Source of the DNA: Thelonectria olida | Taxonomy: Eukaryota > Ascomycota > Sordariomycetes > Hypocreales > Nectriaceae | Assembly: GCA_020736575.1 (NCBI GenBank) | Contig: JAGPYM010000011.1 | Coordinates: 496,001 to 560,000, forward strand | Length of the DNA: 64,000 bases | Direction: 5' to 3' | Translations under genes and position numbers: made by a program | Notes under the pieces: generated by a model | The model's database searches: none | What the model saw: the letters and a program-made list of their open reading frames with translations, nothing else | What the model was told of the DNA's origin: nothing | Part shown: positions 10,748-22,034 of the stretch, one piece after another | Layout: each line of letters starts with the position of its first letter | Position numbering within the stretch: position 1 is the stretch's first letter

Positions 10748-11522
10748 ATGCATTCCCGAAACCGTCTCTTGCTCATCACTGTCGTGATGGGCCTTGCGCT
10801 AGGCGTGTCTGCCAGGCCCAGCGACACCGTCACTATCGCAGAAGACCCTAAGTGGACTTCGCAAAGGAGATGCGGAATAGGCTGTCTGCAAAATACATAT
10901 GACTCCGGTCCAGATGTTTGCAAAGTATTGGGATGCTGCTGGAACGGATGTTATTGCGGGACACAATATCAAGGTGCGGTCACGTCTATCATCAAGTCGT
11001 GTTGGTCGAACTATTGTGGCACCACGAGTCCGACAATGCTGTCCTACGATATTGAGACGGCTTTGACGCTCTACAACTCGTACTGCAGTGTCGCTATGCA
11101 AGACATTGTGACAACGACTGTCGAAAGAGGTGAGAGATACCCGATGACCGTCACGTCATTGTCTGTCTTGTCAACCTAACCAGTCCAGATGCAGCGAATA
11201 CGGCCGAGCCTTCCCAGACCACCTTTGTAGTGAGAGTAACTGCGCAAAATACAGACCAAGGTAATTACTTCGTGCTTCCACCGTTGTCATTGGCCTGCTA
11301 CTAGGTAATAAAACTGGGATGATTTCCAGAGACTGACATTGAGTACCAGATACCCCAACAAACACGGACTCGGCCAATACATCGGAGGACACCAATACTC
11401 CCGGTAATAGTGGTAAGAAGGACGGGGGACTAAGTATATCTGATAAAATTGCTCTCGGCGTGGGACTTGGGGTTGGGATCCCTACCTTGCTTGCGACCAT
11501 TTGGGTGTGCCTTTTCCGATAA
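10748..11522 (+). CDS. CFEM-like Cys-rich single-pass surface protein
   Basis: Three exons (10748-11129, 11189-11260, 11350-11522) with introns of 59 and 89 bp, giving 208 residues. The introns were placed by gtgaga/ccag and gtaatt/accag signals that keep one frame. A signal peptide (NRLLLITVVMGLALGVSA) is followed by a Cys-rich domain with spacing C-x3-C-x11-C-x4-CC-x3-C-x-C-x14-C-x4-C-x22-C. This resembles the eight-Cys CFEM fold with an extra CC pair. A Thr/Ser/Asn-rich stalk follows, then one transmembrane segment (IALGVGLGVGIPTLLATIWVCLF) ending in a single Arg. CFEM proteins sit at the cell surface or are secreted and bind haem or contribute to host interaction. Family assignment is tentative because the Cys spacing is not canonical. 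The next gene downstream is also a surface protein. Confidence 0.65.
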
Positions 11523-12329
11523 ATGGAATGTCGCAGGCGACGGACGGAAGATCCGCCGCGGTAGATTTCAAATGCCGATTCATTTCGCATCACGCCCTTG
11601 TTTACATAACAGGCCCATCGGGAACGTTATTAACTAGCCCTCCTTGCATCCGCCTTTGGCCCTCCTTGCATCCGCCTTTGGCTATCCTTGCATCCGCTTT
11701 TGGCTATCATTCTTTTGCTGCCTAATTATAACTTTACTATGGAGTTGGGAGTTCTGAACCATCGTTATGTTTCAGAAAAGCGGTTGGATAGGCATTCGAG
11801 GTGCACACTCCGAATCGCAATAGCCACAGCATTCCATCGTGACATGATTGAACAAGATTCCACACCAATAATTGTTTTGCCTTGTAAGCCGACTCTTCAG
11901 GTGCCGATAACAGGTTTGTGTTGTTCAAAATTCCTCACGCCTTACTATTAACTTAGGCAATTATCTCATGCAGGCTCCCCCAACTTCCATATAGTGTCCG
12001 TTCCGTCACTCGAGCGCTAACGTCTATCATCTCATTGCCGTTCCTAGTCTGGTATGCTGGGCCATTCCTTGCGCCGGCATTTGAAACTGAAGTTGATGAA
12101 TCCAAAGGGAGAATCGCATGTTGTCACTTGGAGAACTTGCAATGCCCTAACATCCAGTCGTCACCCGGACCTGCACTTGTTTGATTACATGTCTTATCGC
12201 CCAAGCCTCGAAGGAATTGAGTGCCCGCTTTGTTGACTTACCGTGAGCCTGGACGTACCTTAAAGGGGACGATTTCTCCCCTTTTCATTTCCCCCCATGT
12301 TTTCTCGGCACCGCTTTCACATCATCGCC
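11523..12329. other. Intergenic region with a short tandem repeat
   Basis: About 800 bases. The only structure I see is the 22-bp triplicate listed separately. The pyrimidine-rich stretch around 12270-12300 just before the next start is typical of fungal promoters. Confidence 0.5.
11638..11703. repeat. Three tandem copies of a 22-bp unit
   Basis: The unit ccctccttgcatccgccttt plus gg occurs twice identically (11638-11659, 11660-11681), then a third time with three substitutions (11682-11703). It lies about 115 bases downstream of the CFEM-like gene's stop, so it is probably in the 3' UTR or spacer. Likely a minisatellite formed by slippage; no function is evident. Confidence 0.9.
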
Positions 12330-15300
12330 ATGTGGTTCCCAACTTCTCACTTGCTGGTAGCTTGTGCTATATCGCTGCGTCTTTGTGCCTGCTTTTCTGT
12401 TACTACGACTAACGATGCGAATACACTGGCCAACGCAATATTTGGGAACGGACTCACAGTTCTCCAAGCGCAGTTCTCGGGTGCCTCCGTAAGCTCAGGG
12501 ACATTCACCGACGGACCTTTCGGTATTGGCAGTGGTGGTATCTTAACTTCAGGAGCCGCCGTTGGCGCTCTCCCTAACGGTGACCATTATGTTAATAATG
12601 GCGCGCCTGGATCGGACACATATTGCAACGTCAACACTTTCAACGCGGCAATTTTGACTGTTGACTTGTTTGTAAGCCCTCCACATCGTGGTATCAATGT
12701 CCAGTACATCGTGGCCTCAGAAGAGGAAGGGTATGTAACGTACATCTACCGCACGTTTAGCAACTAACAAATCTCAGCGGCTCCTCCGATCCCATAGGCA
12801 TCTTTGTCGGTGGCGAGCAGAAGGCCTTGGACGGAGAAGGAAATAAGATCACGGCGACGTCGCGTTATCTGGAACAACCCATAGCCATCATACCTCCAGA
12901 CAGCGTCACTTCGTATCCTGGCTCGTCGCCGCCTCTCCTAGTAGGGATTCTAGCCACCGGGGCCTTGACAGTGGTTTTGGCTATTTGCGACCAGGGTGAC
13001 ACCGAGTGGGATAGTGCTTTCTTAGTCAAAGCCGAAGGCTGTGTGGATTGCAACACTGAATTCAGATTGGCATACGTGACGACGACGACGACAGTTGAAG
13101 AGGGTTCAACAACCTTTACATCAACGACAAAAGCTAGCGGAACCGTTTCCGGAACCATCGTCATTGGCGTGGAGGCTGAGATAACCACATCAACAACTAC
13201 ATCGGAAGAGTCTACCACATCATCAACAACTACATCGGAAGAGTCTACCCCGACAACTACCCCAGACTCGACACCGACAACGACGCCGGACTCAACACCG
13301 ACATCCACAAGCACGACTTCGACTACGACGAGCACAACGTCAACAACAACCACAGAGTCGACAACCACCTCAGAGTCAACCACAAGCACAACTTCCTCTA
13401 CAACCACTTCACAGTCAACTACGACTTCGACTACGACTTCTTCAACTACATCTACCGAGTCGACTACTACGCAAGAAACAGCAGACACGACCTCAAGCTC
13501 CTCAGCTACCGGCACGTCAACCAGCCCAACTACTTCGGAATCGACTCAGTCGAAAACGACTGGATCATCCAGCCAGTCAAGTTCGGCCTCCGCAAGCACT
13601 TCATCAACTGAGTCCGGGACTGAAACCTCAACAGAGGATCAGACCTTGTTGCCGACTTTTGATACGTTATCTGAATCTTCCACAAGCACTTCTGTTACCA
13701 GTTCTTCAACTGAGGCTATCCCGTCATTTCCTACTTCCTCTCTGCTTCCATCTGAAAGCTCCGCCAGTCTTCCAATTTCCCAGTCTTCCGAGGCCACAGA
13801 CTTGCCAACCGAAAGCTCGTCGACCCTCGACACTACGGCAGCTACGCCGGCTCCGACCACCAGCCTCTCCAGTGGCTTCAATCCTTCTTCTACTCCAGGC
13901 TCAACGCCAACAGCTTCCACGCCATCCACAAGTCCTTCAAATCTTGCAACAATTGGGCTATACAGATACTTCGGGTGTCTGGGTTCGGCAGCAGGCTACC
14001 CAAGCTTCACTCTTCTTAGCAGTGAGGAAGACATGACCACCGTCAAGTGCATATCTCTAGCTGCAGGGCGACGGTTCGTGGGTCTATTCGATAGGTAAGT
14101 GATACTCATCTGGTCATGATGTTGACAGTTCGACTTACTATCTCAAGATCATGCTACGTGTCGGACACCCTCGACTCTACAACACTGGTTCGAAACGGAC
14201 GCTGCGACCGTCCCTGCCCCGGTGACATAGGGCTCTTCTGTGGTGGCATAATCGACCTGGGTGATAATACCCCAGGTCGACGATCTGAACCTGATCAACG
14301 GATCAGCCGTCGGGATGCCCCTCCCAATATTCTGTTGACCTTGTACGGGTTGGCAGTTCTTGAACCTGAGATTTCGAGCGAGGCTGCCCTTAGCACTCAA
14401 ACTGCAGAATCATCTTCAGAGTCTATCAGCGAGCCTCCAAGCGAGACCGCTACTCTCAGTGCGTCGTCTGGAACTGCTGTAATACCGGCACTGGGCTCTA
14501 CCGTTATGCTCGGCCCCAACTCTGCCGTTTCTGTCTCGCCCACTGCCGTAGTTGAAGAGGACGTCAACAATCCCCCTGCCACTGATCTAGTCACTCGATT
14601 AACGACATTCACTCAACCAGGAGGGGTAGTCGTTGTATCAGAGATAGTCACTCGAGCCGAGGTGGCTATCGCTGCCCGTGAAACTTTCGTGACCACTTTG
14701 GTCTACACTACCGTCGATCCTCATGACCCGTCATATCTAACCGTTACCGAGTTTTGCGCCACCCTGGAATACGACCCTTGTCATTGCGAGCATCAGACCT
14801 TCCCGACAGCGGAGATGACGACAATCGAGGCGGCATGTTTTGCATGCGGCGAACTGGGCGAGAGCACGGTTACCCTCACTGTCCCCGTGGGTGCCATTAC
14901 GACAGCTGGGATGAAGGGAAGTTCTTCCGACGAAGGTGACTACTGGGCGCAACATGGTTCAGAGGCAGCATCGCGATGGAGAGCACCCTCCCTGGATATC
15001 GTGGCAGCAACAGACGCGGGTGCTCATGCTGAGCCAACGGGTTATCCAGCTGGGCAAGCCCCAACAATAGCAGCTGGTTCTGATGGGGATGATCAAGTTC
15101 GAGCAAGTGGGTATGAAGGCACGTACACGGCCTATAACCACGCTTCGGCAAGTGGTTACGAAGGTACATCCGCAGGATATCATCAGGCTTCACAAAGTGA
15201 GCATGAAGGGATATACGTAGGAAATGACGAGGCAAACGGCACTGATGGACATGATCAGCTCTCTGAAACTGGGCATGAAGGGGCATCTTCAGGTGGCCAC

Positions 15301-15819
15301 AAGGTGAATGGCGCTGATGGACAGGACCATTCCTCTGAATCTGAGCATCAAGAGACATATCCAGGCGACGATGAAGGGAATGGTGTTGATAGACATGACC
15401 AGTCTTCAGAAACTGCGCATGAAGGGACAGTCGCAGTGGGAGGATCCGCATCATGGTCGGGCCTTACGGCAGAAACAAATAGAGCCGGGTCAGAAGCCGA
15501 CCAAGAGGAATCAACAGGAGAGTCCGGTCCAGGATCCGATTCATGGTCAGCCCCTGCAGCAGAAGCAACTAAGGCCGGAGACTCAGCAGAGCAGTCTGGA
15601 TCAGCATCAGTCGCAGGGGCGGGGGCTACCAATGGCGCGCCAAACTCGGAACCGTCCGGAGCAACAGATGACCTCAAGGTGGCCAGTATTTCGACGGCAA
15701 ACATGCCGTTAAGTACTCCAGGTTCTCCCATCGAAGTCACAGCAGCCAGTCCGCGAAAGGGCATGGATCGTTCAGTAGTCATTCTTTCCTATTTGGTCGG
15801 ATTGTACTTTGTTTTATAG
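12330..15819 (+). CDS. GPI-type adhesin: choice-of-anchor-L-like domain, Ser/Thr stalk, WSC domain
   Basis: Three exons (12330-12730, 12778-14094, 14148-15819; introns 47 and 53 bp), 1,129 residues. The start MWFPTSH begins a signal peptide. Residues about 25-240 match the plan of bacterial choice-of-anchor L domains: NDANTLANAIFG, GTFTDGPFGIGSGGILTSG, YIVASEEEG across intron 1, IGIFVGG, and CDQGDTEWDSAFLVKAEG. A Thr/Ser stalk of about 280 residues follows. Then comes a WSC domain split by intron 2 (YRYFGCLG ... GLFDRSCYVSDT ... GRCDRPCPGDIGLFCGG); WSC domains bind cell-wall glycans. Exon 3 continues with a Cys-containing segment and degenerate repeats of about 25-30 residues with a core like SGYEGTY/SEHEGIY/TGHEGAS. 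The hydrophobic tail (SVVILSYLVGLYFVL) without a basic cytoplasmic end suggests a GPI anchor. Probable cell-wall adhesin or sensor. Confidence 0.85.
14252..14280. repeat. Perfect 10-bp inverted repeat inside the adhesin gene
   Basis: Arms tcgacctggg (14252-14261) and cccaggtcga (14271-14280) flank a 9-base loop. It lies in coding sequence just after the WSC domain and encodes part of a linker (DLGDNTPGR). It could form a hairpin in the mRNA; it may equally be chance. Confidence 0.8.
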
Positions 15820-16602
15820 TCTCCGGTATTATTATTGTCAAAAAGCCGATAATCTAGGCACATAATGGAGGTCGATACAAGCCAAACCCTGGCCTTTCAT
15901 CTATCACAATAAGCTTCTCAATAGGGCTCACAGTTGGTCTCAAGATGGAAATCCCTGCCGAGTAAACCTATAGTCTCCGGTATATATATGTATAGCCTAG
16001 CATGAATTTAGTGAGCTAAATTGTCTGGTGATCACAAACCTACATTGGTATATATCATGGCCGTATTTTAACCTACTTGAACCAATACTTCTTGGCTTTG
16101 CTCTATTTCCTAACAGGTAGTCACCAAACCATCGCTAAATTAAGGGAGTGATATGACTCTCACTATTGCTGACGAGAAGCCTTAAACTAGTCATATTTGC
16201 CCATTTTAGAACGAATTAATAAACGTGTTATAGAGGCGTGGACAGTGCTGGCAGCTGTGCCAACTCAACGGAGAGATGTCTCTGGATGAAGGTCCAGATG
16301 AAGGTTGGTGTATAGTTGCTACTGATAACGGCACCCCATATCCCAGTCGTAAGTCCTATCGAGATGCACTGTTCATTGAAAGAGGACCACGCAACAAGCT
16401 ATCCTTCTTTTGTTTTAATGCTTTTTGTGCCCACCAAAGTAGGTCCCTAATAATACCCAGAATTAATAGTATGAGAAGAGAATCACAACGAGACGCTTAA
16501 TGCCGTACAAGGCTACATCACTCCCTCAATTTCGAATAACCTAAGCAACACAAGCACTTACACGATGGTTACTACTAACCATAGATCAACTACATCCCTC
16601 AA
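15820..16602. other. Intergenic region between convergent genes
   Basis: AT-rich 3' flanks of the adhesin (plus) and the monocarboxylate transporter (minus). The 15-base string tatagtctccggtat occurs twice (near 15815 and 15970). A 74-residue plus frame at 16276-16500 has no recognisable content. Confidence 0.5.
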
Positions 16603-18024
16603 TCAAGCAGGCGTGACGGGCATGCATGCTCTAATCCCCTTCGACCGTACCACCTTTGTGGCTTTCCAGAGTGGTGACCAGGCTCCAAGAATTGCAGTGA
16701 TACCGGTGCAGAGAATCATCGGGCCATATTTGGTAGCGTATCCAAGAGCCTCCGCCCCAGATATGGAGCTTCCCGCAGATACAAGAGCACCGCTGAGAGG
16801 CCCGGCAACCACAAACCCAACGCCTCGTCCGCCGAGGAGCATGCCAAAGACTAATGACGTGTCGATGGATGCATTATCTCCTTTGATCTCTTGCAAGGCA
16901 CCAGACCAGGTCGCGCTGAAGCCGCCAGCGAAAAAGCCATACAGGATAACGAAGATGACCATGGTGCTGATGTGGCGACTGAGGCCCCATAGAAGGAAGA
17001 CTGGCACTGCGCTTCCAATTGACGATACAATGATGACCTTCGATGAAGAAACCTTGTCACCGAGCATACCGTGGATGAGGGACCCTGGCACCGATGCAAG
17101 CGAAAAGAGGGCGAGCAGGATGGGACCTGTGACGCTTGACAGACCGATGGCGGTTGCGTAACTAGCGAGATAGGTGCTGGGCATCAAATAGCCTAGAGAT
17201 TGTATCATGATGCCGATTTGAAGCATCCAGAATGGCGTCGACCTGAGGAACGAGAAGCTGATGGGCCGGGGTCTAGAGTCGCCATTGATCTCAACACGAG
17301 GCTTGAGGAACAACAGTGTCGGGGATGTAAGAAGAACTGATGCGATTGCCCAAGAGAGAAGGGTGCTTTTGAGGTCGAATCGCTGTAAGAGAGCACTGAA
17401 CAGGAAAGGCATTGCGACACCAACGGCCGACTTGCCCGCCCACATAACGCCGTATGCCATACCCTTGCGCTCTACGAACCACTCGTCCATATATAACGAA
17501 ATGGGGCTGAAGAGCAAGCTGCATCCCAGTGCGTACAAGACACCTTGAGTCGCAATGAGGGCGCCGATTTCGTTGGAAAACGCAGACGCCGTGAGACTGA
17601 CGACAGTGATGAGGAGGCCGAGCGGGCCACACCATGGTCGAAGGCGAGGATATTTGTTGAGCACAATGAAGGCGAGGGGCATCATGAGGTACATGATTCC
17701 AGTCTGAGAAGCGCCGATGGAAGCAATGGCACTCGGCGATGCTTTGATATCGCTCTTGGAGGTGTAGTATTCTTGGAAGATGCCAAAGGCGACAGAATAT
17801 CCTGACGGTTGTCAGTCGCGTGTGCTTCGCATTGAGGATCAGTCAGGTGTTAACTTACCCCAAATTGGTGCTTGGGCGATTGTGCAACAGACCAATGCGG
17901 TATACGCACCGCGGCCATGATCAGTCGGAGGAAGAGCGTCGATCTCAGTCGGGTGGTCAATTGGTTGCTGTTCATGAGGAGTGCGAAGCTCCTCGAGTTC
18001 GTGTGTTTCCGTGTCAGACGACAT
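16603..18024 (-). CDS. MFS monocarboxylate-transporter-like permease
   Basis: Two exons, 18024-17859 and 17801-16603, with a 57-bp intron (donor gtaagt, acceptor cgtcag); 454 residues. A short hydrophilic N-terminus is followed by about 12 hydrophobic segments. The first helix (TALVCCTIAQAPIWGYSVAFGIFQEYY) is rebuilt across the intron and matches the fungal MCT (SLC16-like) family, as do GVMWAGKSAVGVAMPFLFSALL and the central loop before FLRSTPFWML. This family resembles yeast Mch proteins and Aspergillus riboflavin or carboxylate carriers; substrates range widely and cannot be fixed here. It is divergently transcribed from a second MFS gene over 1.6 kb. Confidence 0.87.
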
Positions 18025-19597
18025 TTTGAGACAACCCAAGGAAGAAATATTCTGATGATGAAGAAGTGAAGATTTCAACAGTCTTCTGGTCAGAGTTCAT
18101 CCGCTTTTAAGCGATCAATGACTCCGATATGCACTTCTTCGGATGCGTCTTATTGGTGTAGTCGGATCTCGGCCATCGCAGATGAGGAGGCGATGTCATT
18201 TTCCCTCCATCTTTTGTTAGTGTGGCCAATCAGATGCATCATGATTCCGACATCGCCAGACTAAAAATATCGACTTCGGTGAGTCTCAAAATGGCCCGGA
18301 AATAATGGGGATGACCTCATCTCACGGATCTTGCTCAAGACTATCTATATGTTTCAATCCCCCCAATTTGCTTTTTATCCTCATCCCATGAACATTTCCT
18401 GTATGAACGATGAAACATACATAGGGGAGCTTGAGAACGTTACCTCACCTCCTTGACAAGGAGTTTGTGTAGATGTTTCGCGACCGCCGAGACACACCCT
18501 GCGCTAGCGTCTTGGACTGGATGCCTCCATGTTCGACGAACCCTTAGAATCGACAAAAATGTACGTGCTGTTGACTTCATGCTGAGTTGCCGTAAGTGCT
18601 TCTTCGTGACTGGACCAGTGAATCTATGGGCTTCATGGCACTCACCGACTCTATAGTCAAAAACGGGGAAGAGACGAGCACATAGGTGGAAATGAAATCT
18701 GCCTCATAAGCTTAATAATAAAGAACTTAGCGTATCACTGCAGGGACGGTTCTTTGTGGGGTACCGACACGTTAGAAATAGGAGTATGAAGTATTGCACT
18801 CGCAAATCCCTACTCCCGTTTCCCCGTTTCCCCATCCATCCAGCATCCCTCCGGGATACTTCAACTCCTCCCTGTCGAGTGAGACGAGATTGCCATCGTG
18901 TGGGGGACGAACAGGGGCCCTTTTCGGGGGGATATATCTTGATTGAGACATAGCCGTTGACGTGATCTTAGACGACGATGATGTGCGCCTGCAACTCACT
19001 GCACACCGAATTGCGCCATAGCCTACCCAGCCCTTATCATGAGATAAAAATCCTTCCGAAATGTCTTGGCCGTGACAAAATCTCATCACTTCTGCATTCG
19101 AGTCAGGCTTGGAAGAGGGCCACTGCGAACCCCGGATGCATGAAGGTGAGACGGTGAGGACGACGCTGCAACGCAAATGGGCGCATGGAGTCGTTGATCA
19201 GCGTCCATTGTGTCATGTACCTGGCACAGGACCCATTAAACACCCATTCGCGTCAAAATTGTTATCTTTATTGATCATCAGAGGAGGAAATTCATCCAGT
19301 ATCAGGGTTGTATTCTTCATCCCACCGGGGTATTTCCGCCCAAAAAGTCCAAACATCCTTCAGATCGATGTCACGCAATGCGGTGGGATGTAAACGAGGT
19401 TTGCAGCATCACCAGGATGCAAATCCTACAGATTGAAGGTTGTCGGAGATGTAACATGGGAGAAACTCATAAATACTCGGTGGATGTCGGTCTCTTACAG
19501 CTATGACTGGCTGTTTAATCAGTGTCTTCAAACTGACATATGCACATTCAAACCAAAGAAAGTCCTCCTCATTATTCTTCCACCCTCCTCATGAGCC
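18025..19597. promoter_or_regulatory. Divergent intergenic region between two MFS genes
   Basis: 1.57 kb separating two outward-facing transporter starts, with no credible gene. A TATA-like ATAAATA at 19469-19475 lies about 120 bases before the right-hand ATG, and the bases just before that ATG are pyrimidine-rich (cctcctcattattcttccac). Shared regulation is possible but not shown. Confidence 0.45.
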
Positions 19598-21165
19598 ATG
19601 ACGATCATTGGTCATAGAAAGGTTCATGGCTCTGACCATGAATCGGATGGCCAGAATGATGCGGTCCTCTCCAAGTCTTCTGCGCAACAATCTGTCGTTG
19701 TCCAGGAAGATGAGAACCATGTCATCCAGCAGACACCCCAGAAGACTTGGAAATCATACATCTGGGATACCCTCGACAAATCTCCAGAAGAGCGGAAGTT
19801 CCTCTTCAAACTCGACGCCATCATTCTCACCTTTGCCAGCTTGGGTTATTTCAGTAAGAACCTGAACCAAATCAACATCAACAATGCCTTTGCCTCCGGG
19901 ATGAAGGAGGACCTCGGCATGTATGGCAACCAACTCAACTACATGCAGACCTGCTGGACCGTTGGATACGTTTTAGGAGAAATCCCAAGGCAAGTAACTG
20001 CGAATTCAAATAGTGCTCAAGAGAGCTAACATCGGATAGCAACCTGATGCTCACACGCGTGCGACCGTCTATCTGGATCCCTTGCTGCGAGGTTACATGG
20101 TCCGTCCTGACCATCGTTCTCGCCAAATGCACCAGCTACAAACAGATGTACGCCCTACGCTTCTTCATTGGCCTCGCGGAGAGCGCCTTCTATCCAGGAA
20201 TGCAGTATGTCATCGGCTCATGGTACCGCAAGGATGAGCTGGCAAAGCGCTCCTGCATTTTCCACGCCAGCGGAGGCATAGGAGGCATGTTCTCCGGTTA
20301 CCTCATGGCTTCAGTGTACAAGCTGGGAGGAACACATGGCTTTCACGGCTGGCAATGGCTGTTCATTATCGACACGGTCATTTCTCTGCCTCTCGCATTA
20401 TTGAGCTTCTTCTTCCTTCCCGACGTCCCTGAGATTTACAAGTCCTGGTGGCTTTCCGAGAAAGAGATTGAATTCGCGAAAAAGCGGATGGAGTTTGAGG
20501 GAAGGGCACAACGAGCACCCTTTACCAAAGCTAAGATTAAGAGGATCTTCTCAAGCTGGCACATCTACGCACTCCCCCTCTTGTACATATTCTTCAACAA
20601 CGGTTGCGGAACAGGGTCTCAGCCCGCCTTCCAGCTGTGGCTCAAGTCCGAGGGCCGCAGCGTCCACGACATCAACATCTACCCGACCATCACTTCTGCC
20701 GTGGACATTGTCGTCACCTTGATCTACGCGTGGACTTCAGACACGATATTCCGCGGGGAACGCTGGCCGCCCATCGTGTTTTCCGGCTGCGTCAATCTCT
20801 TCGTCAACATCAGCCTGTCCATCTGGAACATTCCAAACGGCCTGAAATGGGCGTCGTACATCATGGCTGGCTTCGCGGGCGGCATATCCGGGCTCACATT
20901 CGCTTGGGCTCATGACATTTGCAAAGACGACAACGAAGAAAGAGCGCTCGTCACGGGAACGATGAACGAAATGGCCTATGTTTTCCAGGCGTGGCTGCCG
21001 CTTCTGATCTGGCAGCAAGTCGAGGCTCCTCGTTACCCGAAGGGATACGTCACCATGGCTTGCATTGCGTTTAGTCTGATTGCTACGGCCTTTGCTATTC
21101 GGTACCTTCATGGGCGGGAACTGGCGCAGAAGGAGAAAGCGAATGAATCTGAAGCCGAAGGTTGA
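19598..21165 (+). CDS. MFS permease of the ACS family, Liz1/Fen2-like (pantothenate or related acid)
   Basis: Two exons, 19598-19989 and 20040-21165, 505 residues. The 50-bp intron has a GC donor (AG|gcaagt) and acceptor gatag. Only this junction gives the family-conserved GEIPSNLMLTRVRPSIW, so I prefer it over the alternative in-frame reading. The hydrophilic N-terminus ends in LDKSPEERKFLFKLDA, and about 12 membrane segments follow with family motifs SGMKEDLGMYGNQLNYM, RFFIGLAESAFYPGMQYVI, GSWYRKDELAKRS and GWQWLFIID. Relatives include yeast pantothenate permease Fen2 and fission-yeast Liz1 (proton symporters in the plasma membrane), but many filamentous paralogs take other organic acids, so the substrate is uncertain. 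Confidence 0.87.
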
Positions 21166-22034
21166 GGTGTCCTCCACGTCGAGTTTGAGTGTTGACCTAC
21201 CTAGGGAAGTGACTATTCGAGATTTCGAGTGTTAGATATAACATGCACTATCTTACCATGCCTCTCGCTGAACTGTGAAAGTTGTATTTGCTTCTACAAT
21301 GGCGGAGGCGATTGGGCTCCCATCTGGACCTTTGGCCCTGATCTATTGTATAAGCTGTTGGCTCTATTAAGGACGACGAGTTGCTTTGAGCGACCATCCC
21401 ACCAAATGGCTATTGTGCTGTTCACATTGGAACCTTCACTCATAAGGCTTGCGTTTGAAAATTCAAGCCATTCATTAATAACGATTGTAACTGCTTCATG
21501 CCCATCTCGGGCTATGACGGGAGGGACCGTCGACGCCGTGCCATGCCCCAGGGAGCTAACTTGCGCGGTGTACCTTAACGACAGCGCTTGTTTGGTATGC
21601 TGCGGCACCGTGCCGTGCGTCAGTTACAAGTATATCTACCCAGTTATTCCTCAAGACTCATGCGACATTGTGCACATCTTGAACAAAGAGTATGTTACTG
21701 TGTTGGGCGCAGTACATACTCTGCGCCTCACTGAAATGATCGTGATTCGTAGAAGTCCTCCAATTGTTGGCCATCTGACCCACTTCACCGCCTCGTTCAG
21801 CCCATGAGGCTGACTGCTGCTGCCAGAACTCGCTCATTCTCTACTTCTCTCCGTCACCTCAAATCCACCCTCTTTATCTACTCCAAGACCAGGCCTCAGC
21901 CTTTTGACTCTCCTTTCAACAAATCGGGGTGACCAACTCTCGGAACACTCAAGCTATCGAGTACCACCACCCACCCAGCGACCATCCGGCATTCGATCCC
22001 TGCCCACGACTACCGTACCTAATTTTATCAACAA
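21166..22034. other. Intergenic region, about 870 bp
   Basis: 3' flank of the permease and promoter of the NLR gene. The 192-residue plus frame at 21229-21807 has no recognisable domain and Cys-rich composition of the shadow type. The 21840-21905 stretch is pyrimidine-rich, as expected for a fungal core promoter. Confidence 0.5.

Noticed and set aside
12865..13515. 216-residue minus-strand frame rich in Val
   Set aside because: Mirror of the Thr/Ser codon repeats of the adhesin stalk; composition is an artefact of the opposite strand.
21229..21807. 192-residue plus-strand open frame
   Set aside because: No domain or family-like pattern, and it lies in the promoter region of the NLR gene.
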